Source: Procambarus clarkii (Eukaryota > Arthropoda > Malacostraca > Decapoda > Cambaridae). Taken from it: DNA of 64,000 nt. Position numbers and translations under genes: made by a program. The notes below the pieces were generated by a model. It did not search any database. It saw only the letters and a program-made list of their open reading frames with translations, and was not told the origin of the DNA. Within the stretch, counting starts at the first letter, position 1. The number at the start of each line of letters is the position of its first letter. The stretch lies in the NCBI RefSeq assembly GCF_040958095.1, contig NC_091188.1:9646270-9710269 (forward strand), written 5' to 3'. Shown here piece by piece: positions 20,784 to 32,882 of the stretch.

Positions 20784-21113
20784 TATGACCGAAAAAGTAA
20801 GATTAATAATTCTAACACGAATTTTCTCAATCTTTCGTACATTTCTTTTCACTGTTGGAGGTAAATCAAAAATCAATTCTCCAAAATTCATTTTTATTTC
20901 TAGTCTGACGCGACACGAGCGCGTTTCGTAAAACTTATTACATTTTCAAAGACTTTAGTTTACAAATACACAACTGAATAGAACTTACGCATCTCCGATT
21001 TTATATCTACATTTTAGTGAGGTGGATGGGGTGAGGTGGCATTAATAGGGTATTAATTTCATCAACATGATGTTCATAATATGTCTACAGGAAAGACTGC
21101 TACCAAAATATAC
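20780..21113 (-). mobile_element. Penelope-like terminal fragment (tentative)
   Basis: A 334-bp non-coding segment is bounded by (TA)n tracts on both sides. On the minus strand it carries TTACGAAACGCGCTCGTGTC at 20913-20932 (part of a ribozyme-like fold, described separately). The combination of an AT-microsatellite target and a GAAACGCG-type hairpin suggests the terminal region of a Penelope-like element. No reverse transcriptase is present, and the family call rests on recall of similar crustacean repeats. Confidence 0.4.
20902..20954 (-). ncRNA. Hammerhead-ribozyme-like fold, degenerate
   Basis: The minus strand gives helix I AGTCT/AGACT, helix II GTAA/TTAC, a GAAA box, helix III CGCG/CGCG with loop CTCGTGT, then TC at the expected cleavage position. 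The segment between helices I and II is TTGAAAAT instead of CUGAUGA, so it would probably not cleave. The architecture is seen; the assignment is inference. Confidence 0.3.
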
Positions 21114-21137
21114 TAATATATATATATATATATATAT

Positions 21138-21536
21138 TTCTCGGCCCAAAAATATATATATAATGAAAGTCGGCGCTCAGGGTGTGCCGGAGAGGTTATG
21201 GGTCGCGTGGGAGATTTGCAGCCCACCTTGATAAGAATTATTTACTAAATGCCAAGTAATTTGGTTAAAGAGATAAGAGTTAAAGAGATAAAGAGACATT
21301 AGATCTGCTACTGTAGAAAGTTTTGACTGTGGGGGAGAAACACTATATCTTGGATGTTGTTGGAGCGGTTGACGCCGGTGGTCACAAAACTGTACAGGTT
21401 ACAGCCACTTGGGGGCTTCCTGGAAATGTTAGTGTTCCGCCTTGAAAATTTACTTGAAGTTACCGAACATTTTATGATGTCACAGAAAATGGTTCCTGGC
21501 GCGACCACTCCACGTAAACGATCAAACCTCCTCTGT
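21138..21536. other. No gene recognised
   Basis: Begins with short (TA) runs (to about 21162) and a CGGCGCTCAGGGTGTGCCGG segment; nothing coding is supported. Confidence 0.4.
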
Positions 21537-21968
21537 GCACCACTGATTGTTCTGTGCACCACTGACTGTTCTGTGCACCACTGACTGTTCTGTGCACCAC
21601 TGACTGTTCTGTGCACCACTGACTGTTCTGTGCACCACTGACTGTTCTGAGCAACACTGACTGTTCTGTGCATCACTGACTGTTCTGTGCACCACTGACT
21701 ATTCTGAGCACCACTGACTGTTCTGAGCACCACTGACTGTTCTGTGCACCACTGACTGTTCTGTGCACCACTGACTGTTCTGTGCACCACTGATTGTTCT
21801 GTGCACCACTGATTGTTCTGTGCACCACTGACTGTTCTGTGCACCACTGACTGTTCTGTGCACCAGTGACTGTTCTGTGCACCACTGACTGTTCTGTGCA
21901 CCACTGACTGTTCTGTGCACCACTGACTGTTCTGTGCACCAGTGACTGTTCTGTGCACCACTGACTGT
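21537..21968. repeat. 19-bp minisatellite, about 22 copies
   Basis: Unit CTGTTCTGTGCACCACTGA with substitutions (GAGCAC, CACCAGTGA). Nineteen is not a multiple of three, so the same protein repeat appears in all minus frames; the 238-codon open frame is an artefact. Confidence 0.97.
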
Positions 21969-22078
21969 GACGCCACCGTCAAGGGCGCGTGACTACTCAA
22001 ACAACTACACACTGACTTATACACGAGACGAGAAACAGAACGATCGTCACATTATTCAAACCCTCAAAACTATTTTAT

Positions 22079-22195
22079 CACGGGGACGGTGTTTGGCAAG
22101 TTACTCGTCACACCCGAGGGGACCCGGGTTCAATCTCCGGCCACGCTTTCTTTCAACTAATGCTACTATTCACTCAGCAGTGAATAGCATCTCAT
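22079..22195 (+). mobile_element. tRNA-like SINE head (tentative)
   Basis: A B-box-like CCCGGGTTCAATCTCCGGCC follows a weak A-box region GACGGTGTTTGGCAAG. The tail has CACTCAGCAGTGAATAGC. Not a real tRNA. Confidence 0.45.
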
Positions 22196-22689
22196 AGGAA
22201 GTCAATAGTTGGCCTCGGGCACCTCGATGAGTCTAAGAATAAGGCTTCCTGCCCCCATCGACAAAGGGAATTTGTATCCGAAGAAAGCGTCATATTTTCC
22301 GTCGTATCATAATGCTAGACATTATGATAACCAACATGACACTCAAGATAACCTCAAGATAACCTAGATAGACAAGAAAAACTTAACATAAAATAATATC
22401 TTAGGCAATGATATGAGAATATGTTCATTATTCACTCATACTCGAGGCAAAATTAAATTAATCTACGCTGGGCTACGCCTCGATGCTAAGTGATGTTCTG
22501 CATCTCGCGCAACTCTATCATGGAGTACTCCCACTAATTTAGAAGTCTTGTCTACGCAACTAACGTCGTTAGAGCAAACTGAAGACAGCGCCACAGATCT
22601 TGTGAGAGGGAAATACTGCTCAACCCGCCTCATAATTTGCATTCAGATTCTCCAAGACAAGAGAGGTGGCTGGTCTGTGTACCTCAGAG
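22196..22689. other. No gene recognised
   Basis: No family motif; a short direct repeat AACCTCAAGATAACCT lies near 22349. Confidence 0.4.
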
Positions 22690-22985
22690 TCTACAAGCTG
22701 GTCCACAAGTTGGTCCACAGGCTGGACCACAAGCTGGTTCACAGGCTGGACCACAAGCTGGACCACAAGCTGGACCACAAACTGGACCACAAGTTGGTCC
22801 ACAAGCTGGTCCACAAGTTGGTCCACAAGCTGGTCCACAAGCTGGTCCACAAGTTGGTCCACAAGCTGGACCACAAGCTGGACCACAAGCTGGACCACAA
22901 GCCAGAGACCACAAGCTGGACCACAAGCCAGAGACCACAAGCTGGACCACAAACTGGACCACAAGCTGGTCCACAAGCTATATAT
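22690..22985. repeat. 12-bp minisatellite, about 24 copies
   Basis: Unit CCACAAGCTGGT/CCACAAGCTGGA, with two 9-bp variants carrying GCCAGAGA. All frames are open because the period is a multiple of three. Confidence 0.95.
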
Positions 22986-23044
22986 ATACTCAAGCTAGGC
23001 TTCGCCTCAACACCCTCATAACAAGCCACAAGGAGCAACAGGCG

Positions 23045-23122
23045 CCGCAACATACAACATACCCACATACAACATACCCACATACAACATACCCACATAC
23101 AACATACCTACATACATAGCAA
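23045..23122. repeat. 15-bp tandem repeat (CACATACAACATACC)
   Basis: About five units with a diverged last copy. Confidence 0.9.
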
Positions 23123-23356
23123 CATACCCACACTTAAGTTCACTGTGTACGAACAGAGAAACACTCACGTTCGTAAGACGCCAAACCACGCGATATTATG
23201 GACCCTGTATTGTTAACATGGTCGTCCCAAACATACAAGCCATTTCAACCCACCAAATATAACGTTAATAACTGACACGAAATAGAATTCAATGCCCAAG
23301 AGTTACGTCCTCACTGCTCCAGACTGCTGTCACTGCCCCCCCCCACACACACACAC
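23123..23356. other. No gene recognised
   Basis: No supported feature. Confidence 0.4.
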
Positions 23357-23407
23357 TGAGGCGGGACCAAAGAGCCAAAGCTCAACCCCCGCAAGCACAA
23401 ATAGGTG

Positions 23408-23412
<5 letters not shown>
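23357..23412 (+). mobile_element. LINE-A 3' tail with (AC)n
   Basis: GAGGCGGGACCAAAGAGCC to ATAGGTGAGTAC, then pure (AC)n at 23411-23469. Only about 55 bp of the LINE remains. Confidence 0.9.
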
Positions 23413-23476
<64 letters not shown>

Positions 23477-23482
23477 ACGTTT
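23411..23482. repeat. (AC)n microsatellite
   Basis: Starts at the last bases of the LINE-A tail; about 29 pure units, then AAACACACACG. Confidence 0.95.
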
Positions 23483-23515
23483 TTGCTCTCGACAAACGTA
23501 CTAACGAGTCATGCG

Positions 23516-23580
23516 GGGGATAACGAAGGATAACAAGGGATAACGAGGGATAACGAAGGATAACGAAGGATAACGGATGT
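23516..23580. repeat. 10-bp tandem repeat (GGATAACGAA)
   Basis: Six slightly varied units, e.g. GGGATAACGA and AGGATAACGA. Confidence 0.88.
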
Positions 23581-23635
23581 TTTCCAGCTGCAGGAGCTAT
23601 TAATAACAGTGTGAGATTCGGACATAACACGCTAT

Positions 23636-23890
23636 CTTGAGGATATCTTGAGATGATTTCGGGGCTTAGTGTCCCCGCGGCCCGGTCCTCGACCAGGCCT
23701 CCACCCCCCTCAGGAAGCAGCCCGTAGCAGCTGTCTAACTCCCCAGGTACCTATTTACTGCTAGGTAACAGGGGGCATCAGGATGAAAGAAACATTTTGC
23801 CCATTTGTCTCCGCCTCCACCGGGGATCGAACCCGGAATCTCAGGACTACGAATCCGCTGTTCACTCAATTATCAGACGCTCTAAAAGTG
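23636..23890 (-). mobile_element. SINE-1, tRNA-derived
   Basis: On the minus strand: B box GGGTTCGATCCCCGGTGGAG (about 23820-23840), body CCTAGCAGTAAATAGGTACC, TACGGGCTGCTTCCTG, then CCGGGCCGCGGGGACACTAA and a CTCAAGATATCCTCAAG end. Same structure as 48358. Confidence 0.85.
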
Positions 23891-24954
23891 TTGTTAAAAA
23901 CGGTCCTTCAGGGTAAGGTAATAGAGACTACAAGAGAGGCAGTAATGCAACAGTGTACTGTATGCAACACGTCTCTTTAGGTTCCTCACACACACACACC
24001 AAGTGTGAAGCTCTTCCCTAGTGAGCCTTCCCACAAATTTAGAATATTAAAACACTTTTTTTTTTTTTTACAAATCTCTTAAGGGTTGTTTAAGATTATT
24101 GGAACCATTCCCTGGTGGCAGAAGATGATTGTATAGTGATTAGTGTAGAATGATTAGTGATCATGGTGATGAACATGATGCGTGGTCGTGGTGTTCATGG
24201 TGAACATGATGGTGGTCGTGGTGTTCACCGTGATGAACATGATGGCCTGTGTGACTGTTCACACCCTGGAGGAGTCACTCACCTGCAGGAGAACATCGTG
24301 GCCGCCGCTCACCCTGGCAGCCCTCACACACTCACACACACCTGCACCAACACTCACACATCTAAACGTCCGAACCATCGCCTTATCTCAAGACAGTTGC
24401 AGATAAGCAAGGAAGTAGTTATCAACAGAAAAACGCCAAGCCATGACAGAGAACACCCCCCCCCTCCTCTCATTTTTTTAAGATCATTTCCTCATTTTTA
24501 ATCAAATTGAACATGTTCACTAAGCAATTATTCTCATTATACAAACCACATCAGCAGTGTAACTTAAGAACGCTACAGATATCTAATAACTTTGTGATCT
24601 TTAGTTATTTCCGGGCGGTAATGGCATATATCTTCGATGTGTTCGTGTTATCAGGCCGTGTTCAGAACCCTGGTCGACTCAGAGCCCTGGTCGACCTCGT
24701 CAGTAACTATCCACACCCGAACACAGCGTTCTTATTGATTAAGTCATTATTCTTTACGTGTTGACATACATTTTATAGCAAATAACAAAGGTACTTCTTC
24801 AGATTGCTGTCATTGATATCGGCCTGGGGCGCCAGTAGCAGAGGGGGCTGCGTATTTCAAGCGTCAAGACTCATTCATTGCTCTGTGACTTATGATCAAA
24901 ATCATTCTTCTCCTCAGCTTGATAGGGAGAGTTGATTATCCTGAAGCTGCTCTC
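23891..24954. other. No gene recognised; diverged minisatellite
   Basis: Bases about 24160-24245 contain GATGAACATGATG-GGTGGTCGTGGTGTTCA units, related in inverse orientation to the 35-bp array at 25705. A T-run is at 24056-24069. No gene motif. Confidence 0.5.
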
Positions 24955-25247
24955 GCGACCAGACGACGCTGCCACCAGCTGGCGACCAGACGACGCTGCC
25001 ACCAGCTGGCGACCAGACGACGCTGCCACCAGCTGGCGACCAGACGACGCTGCCACCAGCTGGCGACCAGACGACGCTGCCACCAGCTGGCGACCAGACG
25101 ACGCTGCCACCAGCTGGCGACCAGACGACGATACCACCAGCTGGCGACCAGACGACGATACCACCAGCTGGCGACCAGACGACGCTGCCACCAGCTGGCG
25201 ACCAGACGACACTGCCACCAGCTGGCGACCAGACGACTTCGACCTGG
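24955..25247. repeat. 27-bp minisatellite, about 10.5 copies
   Basis: Unit GACGCTGCCACCAGCTGGCG+ACCAGAC. Near identical copies with ATA and ACT variants toward the right, and a final unit GACTTCGACCTGGTC. Multiple open frames are artefacts. Confidence 0.97.
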
Positions 25248-25367
25248 TCGAACTGGCGACCAGTTCTTCTACTCCCTGGATGGGGTTCAGAGAGTTTTAC
25301 TTCACAAGTTCTGACTTGTGAGTTGGTGTAATTAAGTGTAATTGACGAAATCATCATTAAATGTTGA

Positions 25368-25368
25368 T

Positions 25369-25401
<33 letters not shown>

Positions 25402-25423
25402 TATATATATATAATATATATAT

Positions 25424-25492
<69 letters not shown>
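25368..25492. repeat. (TA)n microsatellite, interrupted
   Basis: Four TA blocks separated by AATATA and CTTTATA interruptions. Confidence 0.97.
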
Positions 25493-25496
<4 letters not shown>

Positions 25497-25704
25497 CTGT
25501 AAATAAAAACATAACTAGTTCTGAAAATAACTGTAGATGGAACAGTCTTAAGACAATAGCAAGGAGGTGCAGGAGCTTCTGGAGAAGGTCAGGCTTCCTC
25601 CTCCCTAGAGGGGAAGGGGACAGTGTCTCTCTCTCTCCTGGCGGGTTGGGTAAGGGTAGCTTAATTTGTACTTGGTCTGTGTAGATTAGGATGTAGTCCA
25701 CGAG

Positions 25705-25856
25705 TAGGTTGGTCCCATGAACATCAGGACGACCACCACCATGTTCATCCCATGAACATCAGGACGACCACCACCATGTTCATCCCATGAACATCAGGAC
25801 GACCCGCCACCATGTTCATCCCATGAACATCAGGACGACCCGCCACCATGTTCAAT
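25705..25856. repeat. 35-bp minisatellite, about 4 copies
   Basis: Unit CATGAACATCAGGACGACCA+CCACCATGTTCATCC; each unit has inverted ends (ATGAACAT/ATGTTCAT), so each can form a hairpin. Confidence 0.93.
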
Positions 25857-25975
25857 AAACCTTTGAACTATATGTTTAACACATCTCTCACCCTGTCCAT
25901 GGAGGACAGAAGAAAATGTATATATGCTGGTTAGTATTGTAAATGTCTGGCCACGTCTGTGGTAGAAAATAATAA
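25850..25975 (+). mobile_element. LINE-B-type 3' UTR repeat
   Basis: CAATAAACCTTTGAACTATA, GGAGGACAGAAGAAAATG and GGCCACGTCTGTGGTAGAAA, then an AATAATAAC tail. Same as 4195 and 54672. Confidence 0.75.
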
Positions 25976-26037
25976 CAAACAAATGTTCACCTTGGCCCCA
26001 GTGTTCACCATGAACACCCGCCCCATGGTAATGTGTC

Positions 26038-26054
26038 GGGGGGGGGGGGGGGGC
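26038..26054. repeat. Poly(G) tract
   Basis: A run of about 16 Gs; length uncertain. Confidence 0.85.
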
Positions 26055-26195
26055 AGCGGGTGACGCCATCACAACAGGCAATAAAGGAGTCGAGAAGCGA
26101 CGCTGTTAATGTAATTATTATATATTACAGCGTTGTTTGTTTGAGTTAGCAGGGAGGAGGAGCCCACCAGACCTGGCCACTCCTCCTTTCCCCCC

Positions 26196-26268
26196 TCACA
26201 CGTCACCCTCACACGTCACCCTCACACGTTACCCTCACACGTCACCCTCACACGTCACCCTCACATAC
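26196..26268. repeat. 13-bp tandem repeat (CACACGTCACCCT)
   Basis: About six units, one with CACGTTACCCT. Confidence 0.9.
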
Positions 26269-26359
26269 ACCGTAACAAGCTATATATGATCACGGTTTCA
26301 GCTGATGGAACAGTGCACTAGAACAGCAGCGAAAAAGAAACGGGGAAAAAGGAGGAAAC

Positions 26360-26505
26360 CCCACCTGCATTTTAAAACTTTGACCCAAATATCACAGTAA
26401 CAAGGTTATCGCGAATAACCGAACTCAATTACGGGCTCACCATAGCCCGTGCTACATGGACATTTCGTTGCGAGTAGCTAAATCTAAAACAACAACAACA
26501 ACAGT
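26360..26505 (+). mobile_element. SINE-3 with a longer 5' extension
   Basis: AAACTTTGACCCAAATATCA and GGTTATCGCGAATAACC precede ACGGGCTCACCATAGCCCGT and the (AAC)n tail. The same extension occurs at 37080-37197, so this is a subfamily with a different 5' part. Confidence 0.75.
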
Positions 26506-27139
26506 TGATGGAAAACAAAACTCGTGTTATTTCACATAGACAAGTCCCACGTAATTGGAAGTAAGTTGTTCTTCCAAGTTCCACCCCACGAGAAGTTAAC
26601 AAATACTCTCCTTTATCACTCTTCCTGTACAGTACACAGGATCAGAGAGAAGTGAATGATCCTATGGATAAAGTAAAGGAAAAGGGGACAATATCCCCGC
26701 TAATGTTTTGGGACGCCAAATGTCAAACTCGCTCAGATTCACATACAAAAAGCATTTGAATTAGAAGATTCAAAACCCCCTATCATTCACTCGATGGACA
26801 AGGAGGTGACTTGTTCAGCGGGGTCCATGTAAATAGGACTTGCTAACCAATGTGAATTCCCTGGAAACACAAACCGAAACTATCTCTATTTTCCGATTGT
26901 TACAACTTGTAATAAAGTTATTACATCTTGGCTTAACGTGCTTATGACGCATTAGAACGTTGTTACAACTTGCTATATTGGTTGTTATAACTGGTTAGGA
27001 GGTGTTTAAAACTTGTTCGAACGTTGTAACAACGTCGTAGTTTCGGTGTGTGTTTGGCGGGAAGGTGGTGTGCTTCACGTTGGTTAGCATGGCTGCCGTG
27101 AGCTCTTAGTGATTGTTGATTGTGTTTGATTGGGGAAAT
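26506..27139. other. No gene recognised
   Basis: Bases 26890-27035 have several imperfect inverted copies of GTTGTAACAACG and ACAACTTG, as in a degenerate foldback element. Confidence 0.45.
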
Positions 27140-27380
27140 TTGGTGGTGTGTATTTACTATTTGTGTTTGTAGAATCGAGCTGTTTAGCTCTTGGACTCCG
27201 CCTTTCTAGCCAATCTATTTTTCCTCTATTATGTCTACTATATATATTTCTCTCTTAACATACACACACCCCAGGAAGCAGCCCGTAGCAGCTGTCTAAC
27301 TCCCTGGTACCTATTTACTGCTAGGTGAACAGGTGCATCAGGGTGAAAGAAACTCTACCCATTTGTTTCCGCTTGCGCCG
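27140..27380 (-). mobile_element. SINE-1, 5'-truncated
   Basis: Minus-strand body CCTAGCAGTAAATAGGTACC, TACGGGCTGCTTCCTGG, then tail TTGGCTAGAAAGGCGGAGTC and GCTCGATTCTACAAACAC. The tRNA head is replaced by the LINE-A end at 27378. Confidence 0.82.
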
Positions 27381-27745
27381 TGTACTCATCTCGTTGTGCT
27401 TGCGGGGGTTGAGCTTTGGCTCTTTGGTCCCGCCTCTCAACCGTCAATCAACTGGTGTACAGGTTCCTGAGCCTATTGGGCTCTATCATATCTACACTTG
27501 AAACTGTGTATGGAGTCAGCCTCCACCACATCACTGCCTAATGCATTCCATTTACTAACTACTCTGACACTGAGAAAGTTCTTTCTAATGTCTCTGTGGC
27601 TCATTTGGGTACTCAGCTTCCACCAATGTTACCCCTTGTGCGTGTACCACCCGTGTTAAATAATCCATACTTGTCTACCCTGTCAATTCCCCTGAGGATT
27701 TTATATGTGGTGATCATGTCTCCCCGAGCTGTTGTGTCTTGCAGC
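27378..27745 (-). mobile_element. LINE-A 3' end
   Basis: GTACTCATCTCGTTGTGCTT starts the reverse complement of the 3' UTR; the coding part encodes SHRDIRK-type, SVRVVSKWNALGSDVVEAD and a GDMITTYKILREID stretch. It joins SINE-1 directly. Confidence 0.88.
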
Positions 27746-27975
27746 GGGTCGACCTCACACCCTTACCTTCACCTCCCTGACCTCACCCTCCTCACTTACC
27801 TCATCATAAGCACTCGTCTTGTGCGCCACTTAGACGTGACGACGTTCTTACAGGGAGGAATAAATGTTATATATGAAGAGTGTGGAGGCGTGTTGGTGTT
27901 TGTGGCTGAGGGAGGCGGCGCTCGCTTCTTGTAATGCTCTTCAAGCCTAAGTTATCACCTCTGGGTTATATTACG
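27746..27975. other. No gene recognised
   Basis: Short frames without motifs. Confidence 0.4.
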
Positions 27976-28436
<461 letters not shown>

Positions 28437-28587
28437 CAATACCCAGCCCTCACCCCTCAAGCACCAACACAACACCCAGCCCTCACCCCTCAGGCACCAA
28501 CACAACACCCAGCCCTCACTCCGGAGCACCAACACAACACCCAGCCCTCACTCCGGAGCACCAACACAACACCCAGCCCTCACCCCT
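28437..28587. repeat. 32-33-bp minisatellite, left cluster (about 4.5 copies)
   Basis: Unit CAACACAACACCCAGCCCTC+ACCCCTCAGGCAC. Same family as 31397-32152, 2.8 kb away. Confidence 0.93.
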
Positions 28588-29889
28588 CATGTAACGGGGG
28601 GGTGGGGGAAATAACTCTATCTTGTCCATTATTCCACCCCCCAGTTAACTAACGAGGCCGGGGGAAACAGCTCTCTCTAGTCCGTTATCCCGTCCCCAGT
28701 TAGCTAACTACTCTAGAGTACCTCCAGAGTTCCTAAGGCAGCCCCTCTCGTTCAACACCTTGTAACCTAGATATTTGACTACCTAGGTGCTAAGAATACA
28801 AGGCGCCGTAACCTGATCAGCTACCCGAAACTCTAGAGAGAACTCTAGAATATACTTTTCACTGCCACAACGTATAAGAGACACGAAAGGAAAGAGAAGA
28901 CTAGTGAAGTAATTAGTGAGGGTTTGGGGTGAGAGAGGTAGAGAGGTGGGAGGAGCGAGGAGGGTCATTAGCTGAAAGGGAAAGTTCGGAGAGGTGTGGA
29001 GGGAGAGGAATAGATAGGTAGAAGTAGAAGAGTAGATAGTAGAAGTAGAAGACGAAATGCTGCCACCATCCATTCTAGACCATTACATACAAGACAAGGA
29101 ATGGAACTTGTCTGTATTACAATATTCTCAAAAGATGTTATTACCATGTATCAACTCCAAACATGTACTCATTAAATCATGAAACCAGTAATCACAGAGG
29201 CTTTCTCACCTCAGCTCAAAAACTCTAGGGAACAAAGTGAAAGACCATTTAAATAATAAATTCAACAATTATATTTTTCATGATAAGTATCATAACTTAA
29301 GCAATCCAATTAAAATGTTAAAGATTAATATTCAAAGTGAGCCATCATCCAAGAATTTGAGAACCCTACAACTGACTGCCCCTGATCATCACACAACATA
29401 TGTAAACACGACCAAGTCACCTTAATGTTCAACTCACCAAGTGTCTGCCTATAGCTGGATTGAGAGAGGGGGGGGGGGTCTGTAGTTGACAGAGACTGTC
29501 CCGCCCTGCCGGCCGACAGCCTCCCTGCTAGGCCGTCTTCTCTCCTCTGCTGGCTCCTGTTCTTCTAATCCTCCCTTAATCGATAGCTCTCCGAGTATAT
29601 ATTGGGGAACCTAGTAGCTAACTCCGCCCACAAGTAGATAGCCTCAGGCAATCTACCAAGCCACTCCTTAAACGTCGGCATGTTTGAAGGCTACCAGGCT
29701 CCAATTATAAGATTAGCAGAAGCAAGGTGAAATTCGCATGATCTGACCTCAGGTCACTTGAGGTCATTAACGCTTAGAGGTGTGACTTTCCGGCCGACAA
29801 ACTGGCGCCTTCTCAAATCCCTGTCTGTGACTCATGTATCTCTATGTATTTTAAATACAACTAAACCAAACACCTTTTACAGTGTTACA
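28588..29889. mobile_element. Possible LTR-like non-coding segment (tentative fossil)
   Basis: It begins TGTAACGGGG and ends GTGTTACA, so TGTAAC/GTTACA are inverted 6-bp ends in the TG...CA form. No coding parts, no paired repeat and no target duplication were found. Contains a diverged duplicated CCCCAGTTA-CTAAC segment near 28640-28707. Confidence 0.2.
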
Positions 29890-31396
29890 TCTCCCCTTCT
29901 CCCCGAAAATAAAGTTTTTGCAACACTGCTAAAGCGAGCTAGCTGTGTGCGACAACTTTATTAACGAAAAGAATACATCCTAGCTAAACAAATATACATC
30001 ATCCTACTCTAAAAACTGAAATATGTAGACAGACGTCCATTGTCTCTGGCTGGGCGACGTCACTGCTTGGTCTTGTAGATAGTCCTGTACCACATTTCTT
30101 CAACACAACTGCCTCCGTCGCTTCTCCGTCGTTAATGCACAACAACCCTTGGTCAACCAGGAAGCCGTTGCTACTTGAACTGCGCACAGGACCATGGAAT
30201 TCGGTTGTCCCAGCTGATCTGTAATTGGCCCTACGTCAGTCACCATGAGAGACGTATATTGGGGTTCTTCACAACTATAGGGACTACAAGTTTCGAGACC
30301 TCATATAGTTGGCACAGTGGCCCATCCTACTCTTCTCATCCCCGTTGCTCCAGCACGCCTCCTTCAGAGAGCCACTTCTGACAGCCACATCAAGTCTGCA
30401 CGACACAGGAGGAATCACTCAACAGAGCAACATGCTTGCAGGAGGGGCGGCCAGTGCAGGCAAACGATCCTGTCTTGCAATTACGCTCCATGCAATGATG
30501 CTGACACCAGCAAGGGACACTAGGCATCGTGTCTCACTCAGCTTGGTCTTATCTTCTCCTCTTCTTTCTTCTCTCTTCTTTCTTCTCTCTTCTTTCTTCT
30601 CTCTTCCTCCTCCCATGGGTCTTTGACAAGCGACCTGGGGTCCATTGGGGTCCGTCCGTCCTGGGTCCATCCTGGGTAGACCGATGTTGGTAGGACAGAC
30701 TGGAGTCGTTGTTGTTCCTCTTCCATCTTTACTGGGTCGTCTGCAGAACGACCTGGGGTCCACTGGGGGTCCGTCCGTCTTGGGGTCCACTGGGGTCCGT
30801 CCGTCCTGGGGTCCACTGGGTAGACCAATGTTGACCGACCGAGAGGGCTGCATCTTGGGGTCCCCCGGGGTGGTGGTGGTGGAGCCATGACCTCCAGGTA
30901 GTGGGCTGGTCGTCGAGGTGGTAATGAGGAGCTGCCGTGAGTGTGGTATAAGGCAGCCGTCTCCCTCTTCTGTATGTGCACCTCGCCTCTCCTCTGGCTC
31001 CGACCTGGGAATGAACAGAAAGACGACAATACCCGTGTTCCAACATGTTGTGTTTGACCCTGTAGTTTGTATAGGGTCCACACAGTCTAATTATACAGCT
31101 CTCCTCCTGGCAACGACTACACTTAAATTTTAAAATAATCCAATTAACACTGAATGATACTGACTTGGTGGAACATAAAACAGTAACAGAGTAAAGTTAG
31201 AGAAGAGAGAATAAGGTCGTCACTACTTTTAACTTGTCACCTAAACCAATCTCCACAAAAGATATCAATACTAATAGAGACAAAACACTAGCCTAACTTA
31301 ACTGTACCGTTCTTAATCTTAAGTACTTAATTAACCGTTACTCCCACCCTTAACCTACAGCCACCTACGTGACCCAGAGTGTTTCCCTTGCTAACA
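29890..31396. other. No gene recognised; low-complexity patches
   Basis: A CT-rich run at 30548-30610 (TTCTTTCTTCTCTC units) and GGGGTCCACTGGGGTCCGTC-type 15 to 30-bp units at 30640-30830. Long minus-strand open frames are products of these. Confidence 0.5.
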
Positions 31397-32152
31397 CTCA
31401 GCCCTCACCCTCAAGCACCAACACAACACCCAGCCCTCAAGCATCAACACAACACCCAGCCCTCACCCTCAAGCACCAACACAACACCCAGCCCTCACCC
31501 TCAAGCACCAACACAACACCCAGCCCTCACCCCTCAAGCATCAACACAACACCCAGCCCTCACCCTCAAGCACCAACACAACACCCAGCCCTCACCCTCA
31601 AGCACCAATACAACACCCAGCCCTCACCCTCAAGCACCAACACAACACCCAGCCCTCACCCTCAAGCACCAACACAACACCCAGCCCTCACCCCCAAGCA
31701 CCAACACAACACCCAGCCCTCACCCTCAAGCACCAACACAACACCCAGCCCTCACCCTCAAGCACCAACACAACACCCAGCCCTCACCCCCCAAGCACCA
31801 ACACAACACCCAGCCCTCACCCTCAAGCACCAACACAACACCCAGCCCTCACCCTCAAGCACCAACACAACACCCAGCCCTCACCCTCAAGCACCAACAC
31901 AACACCCAGCCCTCACCCCCCAAGCACCAACACAACACCCAGCCCTCACCCTCAAGCACCAACACAACACCCAGCCCTCACCCTCAAGCACCAACACAAC
32001 ACCCAGCCCTCACCCCCCAAGCACCAACACAACACCCAGCCCTCACCCTCAAGCACCAACACAACACCCAGCCCTCACCCCCCAAGCACCAACACAACAC
32101 CCAGCCCTCACCCTCAAGCACCAACACAACACCCAGCCCTCACCCTCAAGCA
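31397..32152. repeat. 32-bp minisatellite, right cluster (about 24 copies)
   Basis: Unit AAGCACCAACACAACACCCA+GCCCTCACCCTC; variants CCCC and an AGCATCAACAC form, with one shortened unit near 31436. All-frame openness is an artefact. Confidence 0.97.
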
Positions 32153-32195
32153 CATGACATCACAAAGTGCTACATGACATCCTGATGCGTCCCCG

Positions 32196-32268
32196 CAGCT
32201 GGCCTACACGCGCGTGCACAGCTGGCCCACACGCACGTGCACAGCTGGCCCACACGCACGTGCAAAGC
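32196..32268. repeat. 23-24-bp tandem repeat (CAGCTGGCCCACACGCACGT)
   Basis: Three units. Confidence 0.88.
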
Positions 32269-32370
32269 GTCACGTCCGGGAGCCCCAGGAGCCCGTACCT
32301 TCCCCCCCCCCCACACACACACACACGGAAAACTGTATTCAAAAATTTACACCTTGATGGGACTTGGGAG

Positions 32371-32882
<512 letters not shown>

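Noticed and set aside
28588-29889. Confident LTR retrotransposon
   Set aside because: Only TG...CA-type ends are seen; no coding parts, no second repeat and no target duplication. Kept only as a tentative fossil.
31369-32185. Proline/glutamine-rich open frames of about 265 codons
   Set aside because: Products of the 32-bp minisatellite, with the same repeat in each frame.
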